Of a stretch of DNA of 16,660 nucleotides, positions 15,150 to 16,660 are shown one piece after another. The notes beneath the pieces were generated by a model. It searched no databases. It saw only the letters and a list, made by a program, of their open reading frames with translations, and was not told the origin of the DNA. The DNA is taken from NCBI GenBank assembly GCA_030452365.1, contig JAKDMK010000011.1, positions 1 to 16,660 of the forward strand. The letters are read 5' to 3'. Source of the DNA: Nitrococcus sp. (GTDB lineage: Bacteria; Pseudomonadota; Gammaproteobacteria; Nitrococcales; Nitrococcaceae). The position numbers and the translations under genes were made by a program. Within the stretch, counting starts at the first letter, position 1, and each line of letters begins with the position of its first letter.

Positions 15150-15536
15150 AGCGAAGATACCAAAACTGCAAGGCTTTACTTCGCGGATTGCTCGCTGTGC
15201 GGTTTCGGCCTACGGCGCATCATGTTTCGCTGGTACCAATACGCTCGACCAGATCTCTCGATCCGCCGCGCGGGCGGCTTCCCCTTCGAAAGGGTACGCG
15301 GTCTAGCGATACCGGTAAGCGACTACCCAACCCGCGCGCACCAACCATCAGTTCAGCTCGACGCTACCCCAGGCTGCGGGAACGGCCATCCGGCGGCAAA
15401 CTGCGCATATGTACAGTATTATCGTGGCGCATCCGGGACTGATGGCGATCCAGCGCTTCCAACCACGGCATTGCAATTCCCCTGGGCTCGCGTCCCGTTC
15501 TTGTGCTTGTTGTATCGCCTTGCCGGTCCGATCAGC
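15150..15536. other. Gene-poor gap between lhr and the toxin gene
   Basis: No protein-coding gene is convincing in these 387 bases. The most gene-like item is a 35-codon minus-strand frame (ATG at 15471, stop at 15364) with AGGGGA 6 bases before its start. I do not recognise the product, and the LexA-like box falls inside it. The gap must contain the lhr promoter, but no pair of good -35 and -10 boxes stands out; GATAAT on the minus strand (15421-15426) is a possible -10 beside the LexA-like box. Confidence 0.5.
15399..15418. promoter_or_regulatory. Candidate LexA (SOS) box
   Basis: The 20 bases AACTGCGCATATGTACAGTA match the gammaproteobacterial LexA consensus TACTGTATATATATACAGTA at 15 positions, including all of CTG-N10-CAG (15401-15403 and 15414-15416). 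The only downstream gene in a sensible orientation is lhr, whose start is about 250 bases away. To the right the next gene (parE) ends towards the box and could not be controlled by it. A box this far upstream would act on a distant promoter or be a remnant of a lost gene's promoter. Confidence 0.5.
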
Positions 15537-15860
15537 TCATAAGCTATCTGGATCGCCCTGCATGATGGCCTCGTAATCACGCCCGCCATAGAACACACCG
15601 AGAATGGTCACCGTTTCGGCGCCTGCATCCAACGCAAACGCGATCACCGCGTTGCGCCGATAGTTCGTGATGCGCAAACCGGGTAGCAGGTCATCCCGAC
15701 GTACCCCACGCTCCGGGAACGTCTCCAGACTTTCGCAGTAGGCGACAATGGCATCGACATAGCGAGCGGCCACGGCAGACGAGTCGACGTGCGCGATATA
15801 GCCTTCGAGCGCATCCAGCTGCTCCAGCGCTTCGGGCGCGAACTGGACGCGGTAGCTCAC
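15537..15860 (-). CDS. parE: Type II toxin, RelE/ParE family
   Basis: A 107-residue toxin of the RelE/ParE superfamily; ParE members poison DNA gyrase, RelE members cut mRNA on the ribosome. The ParD-type partner makes ParE the better call, though the target cannot be proved from sequence. Typical features: YRVQFAPEALEQLDALEGYI at the start, a central helix ARYVDAIVAYCESLETFPERG, the LLPGLRITNYRRNAVIAF strand region and the VTILGVFYGGRDY end. The start is a GTG at 15858-15860 that overlaps the TGA of the antitoxin gene by 4 bases (GTGA), so its translation depends on the upstream gene, as is normal for such pairs. Confidence 0.92.
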   Translation of the reverse strand: MSYRVQFAPEALEQLDALEGYIAHVDSSAVAARYVDAIVAYCESLETFPERGVRRDDLLPGLRITNYRRNAVIAFALDAGAETVTILGVFYGGRDYEAIMQGDPDSL

Positions 15861-16141
15861 GCCTTACCCGCACCCGAACGACTGCGGCGCCGGCTGGCCA
15901 GCTGCTCGCGCACCTGGCCGGGCGACAACGCCCGGCCGGAATCGGCTTTGAGCGCCTGGGCGGCCGGCACGACTTCCTCGCGCAGCCAGGCTTCCACGGC
16001 GCGGTCACGCGCGAGCAGCGTGCGCAGGCCATCGCGGATGACCTCGCTTTCGGTGGCGTACTCGCCGGAGGCGACCTTGGCTTTCACCACGTCCGCCATC
16101 TCGTTCGGCAAAGTGATGCTGAATTGCTGGGTCGAGCGCAT
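15857..16141 (-). CDS. parD: Type II antitoxin, ParD family (ribbon-helix-helix)
   Basis: A 94-residue antitoxin that binds and neutralises the ParE-type toxin and represses its own operon. The N-terminal ribbon-helix-helix DNA-binding domain is visible: the strand QQFSITLPNEM, then helices VVKAKVASGEYATESEVIRDGLRTLL. The GxYxxxSEVIRxGL signature is typical of ParD. The C-terminal half is charged, with RDRAVEAWLREEVVPAAQAL and an arginine-rich tail, and should wrap the toxin. I chose the ATG at 16141, which has GGAG 6 bases upstream (16148-16151). The frame is open to 16198, but that would swallow the promoter and operator. Its TGA overlaps the GTG start of the toxin gene. Confidence 0.94.
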   Translation of the reverse strand: MRSTQQFSITLPNEMADVVKAKVASGEYATESEVIRDGLRTLLARDRAVEAWLREEVVPAAQALKADSGRALSPGQVREQLASRRRSRSGAGKA

Positions 16142-16159
16142 GGCTGGCTCCAGGTTGTT

Positions 16160-16178
16160 AGTAGGATTTAATCCTACT
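16160..16178. promoter_or_regulatory. parDE operator, 19-base perfect palindrome
   Basis: AGTAGGATT-T-AATCCTACT has 9-base perfect arms around one central base. A third half-site copy follows directly: TCCTAC at 16172-16177 is repeated at 16178-16183, with the inverted GTAGGA at 16161-16166. Multiple half-sites at 6-base spacing suit cooperative binding by ribbon-helix-helix dimers. The site covers the predicted -10 box, so ParD binding should shut off the operon. Confidence 0.75.
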
Positions 16179-16198
16179 CCTACCCTTAAGCATTGCAA
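16171..16198 (-). promoter_or_regulatory. parDE promoter
   Basis: On the minus strand, TTGCAA (16193-16198) and TAGGAT (16171-16176) are separated by 16 bases, giving a plausible sigma-70 promoter (4 of 6 matches in each box). The start of transcription would fall near 16164, leaving a leader of about 23 bases before the parD ATG. The -10 lies within the palindromic operator. Confidence 0.6.
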
Positions 16199-16229
16199 GT
16201 CCGGCGGAACCCACTTAAGCGCACCCTCA

Positions 16230-16487
16230 ATAGCTGATCCCAGCGGCGTCGCCTACTACCTGCTCTACAACGGCGTGCTTGGCGACAAGCGTCCCGACGG
16301 AGGCAACGTGCTGACACTCAAGCTGCTGGCCGATCTGCCACCCCACGATGGCCCCAACGTCATCTACGGCGAAGCCTTGCGCATCGGCTCCGAACGACGG
16401 AAAACGCTGGCGCTCGATCACCCTGCCATATCCCAGGCCGCATTGATCAGAACCCTTCGGCCCGGGCGCGTCGTCCGGCGGACCTGA
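16230..16487 (+). pseudogene. Remnant of a DNA methyltransferase-like gene (C-terminal piece)
   Basis: The plus-strand frame starting at about 16230 reads ADPSGVAYYLLYNGVLGDKR, then PDGGNVLT, LPPHDGPNVIYGEALRIG, and ends at TGA 16485-16487. From memory, the LYNGVLGDKRP..GGNVLT and HDGP..IYGE pattern resembles the C-terminal part of site-specific adenine DNA methyltransferases of the type III Mod-like group. No start codon, methyltransferase catalytic motifs or upstream domain are present; the sequence begins just beyond the parDE promoter. After the IYGEALRIGSERRK segment (about 16400) the residues no longer look family-like, which suggests a frameshift or deletion. The family assignment rests on recalled motifs and is moderately sure; that it is a fragment is much surer. 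Confidence 0.55.
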
Positions 16488-16528
16488 TCCGCCAGTGCTG
16501 ACCTTTGCGGCACAGCAGGTCTGCCTAT

Positions 16529-16619
16529 CTTGGACCGCTAGAAATGAGTGCCAACGCCTTGGCCAAGGCGCTGAGCATGACCAACTTTTTTGAGGGTGAT
16601 TGGACCTTTAGCGGTCAAG
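16529..16619. repeat. Imperfect inverted repeat enclosing a short frame
   Basis: CTTGGACCGCTA (16529-16540) and TAGCGGTCAAG (16609-16619) are inverted copies differing by one extra G, 68 bases apart. Between them is a 16-base perfect palindrome, CGCCTTGGCCAAGGCG (16555-16570), and a run of six T (16586-16591). A 27-codon plus-strand frame (ATG 16544, TGA 16625-16627) spans the interval; I do not recognise it. Confidence 0.45.
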
Positions 16620-16639
16620 TATGGTGATGGAATGACCAG

Positions 16640-16656
16640 GATCCCCATCGGGGATC
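16640..16656. repeat. Short inverted repeat at the window edge
   Basis: GATCCCC-ATC-GGGGATC has perfect 7-base arms around three bases. An open plus-strand frame (ATG at 16632, MTRIPIGDL) runs through it and off the window; too short to identify. Confidence 0.4.
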
Positions 16657-16660
16657 TTGA

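Noticed and set aside
15364..15471. Small 35-codon minus-strand gene with a fair Shine-Dalgarno
   Set aside because: Product not recognised, too short to judge by composition, and it contains the LexA-like box; mentioned only in the gap description.
15789..16487. A single 232-codon plus-strand gene
   Set aside because: Its first half is antisense to parD and to the start of parE and has no family character; only the last part (from about 16230) looks like real, decayed protein sequence.
1..16660. CRISPR array, tRNA, rRNA or riboswitch
   Set aside because: No regularly spaced direct repeats and no recognisable tRNA, rRNA or riboswitch core were seen on either strand by eye.

Overview
The window reads as ordinary chromosomal DNA of a fairly GC-rich proteobacterium. 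A gammaproteobacterium is the best guess, because it carries a long-form (67K-type) SppA, a full-length Lhr helicase of about 1,470 residues and a membrane GGDEF-EAL protein paired with an HDOD protein. This is inferred from family make-up only. Species cannot be told from the sequence, and no rRNA or tRNA gene was seen.

Layout, left to right. Nearly all genes are on the minus strand; the exceptions are the PEBP-family gene and a gene fragment near the right end. (1) 60-2606: htpG (Hsp90 chaperone) lies 33 bases downstream of a methylguanine-DNA methyltransferase gene (ogt type). (2) 2724-4322: galE (UDP-glucose 4-epimerase) diverges from a YbhB/PEBP-family gene across a shared control region. 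(3) 4462-5127: a C-factor-like short-chain dehydrogenase. (4) 5222-8554: a two-gene signalling unit. A membrane sensor with PAS-like, GGDEF and EAL domains is followed, 3 bases after its stop codon, by an HDOD protein whose Shine-Dalgarno is made by the last codons of the upstream gene. (5) 8835-15149: lhr (DNA repair helicase) followed 51 bases later by sppA (membrane signal-peptide peptidase). (6) 15150-15536: a 387-base gap with no convincing gene but with a good LexA-type SOS box. (7) 15537-16200: a compact ParD/ParE toxin-antitoxin operon whose promoter -10 lies inside a 19-base palindrome, a likely autorepression site. (8) 16230-16660: a decayed C-terminal piece of what looks like a DNA methyltransferase, then a short segment rich in inverted repeats that runs off the window.

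The left 15 kb looks like stable core genome: housekeeping chaperone, sugar metabolism, DNA repair, c-di-GMP signalling and envelope proteolysis. The last 1.1 kb looks accessory: addiction module, gene scar and palindromes. I did not find a gene cluster that I can defend as a new biological system. The observations most worth following are the SOS-like box upstream of lhr, the coupled c-di-GMP/HDOD pair with an odd cysteine cluster and a changed inhibitory site, and the junction between the toxin-antitoxin module and the methyltransferase remnant.
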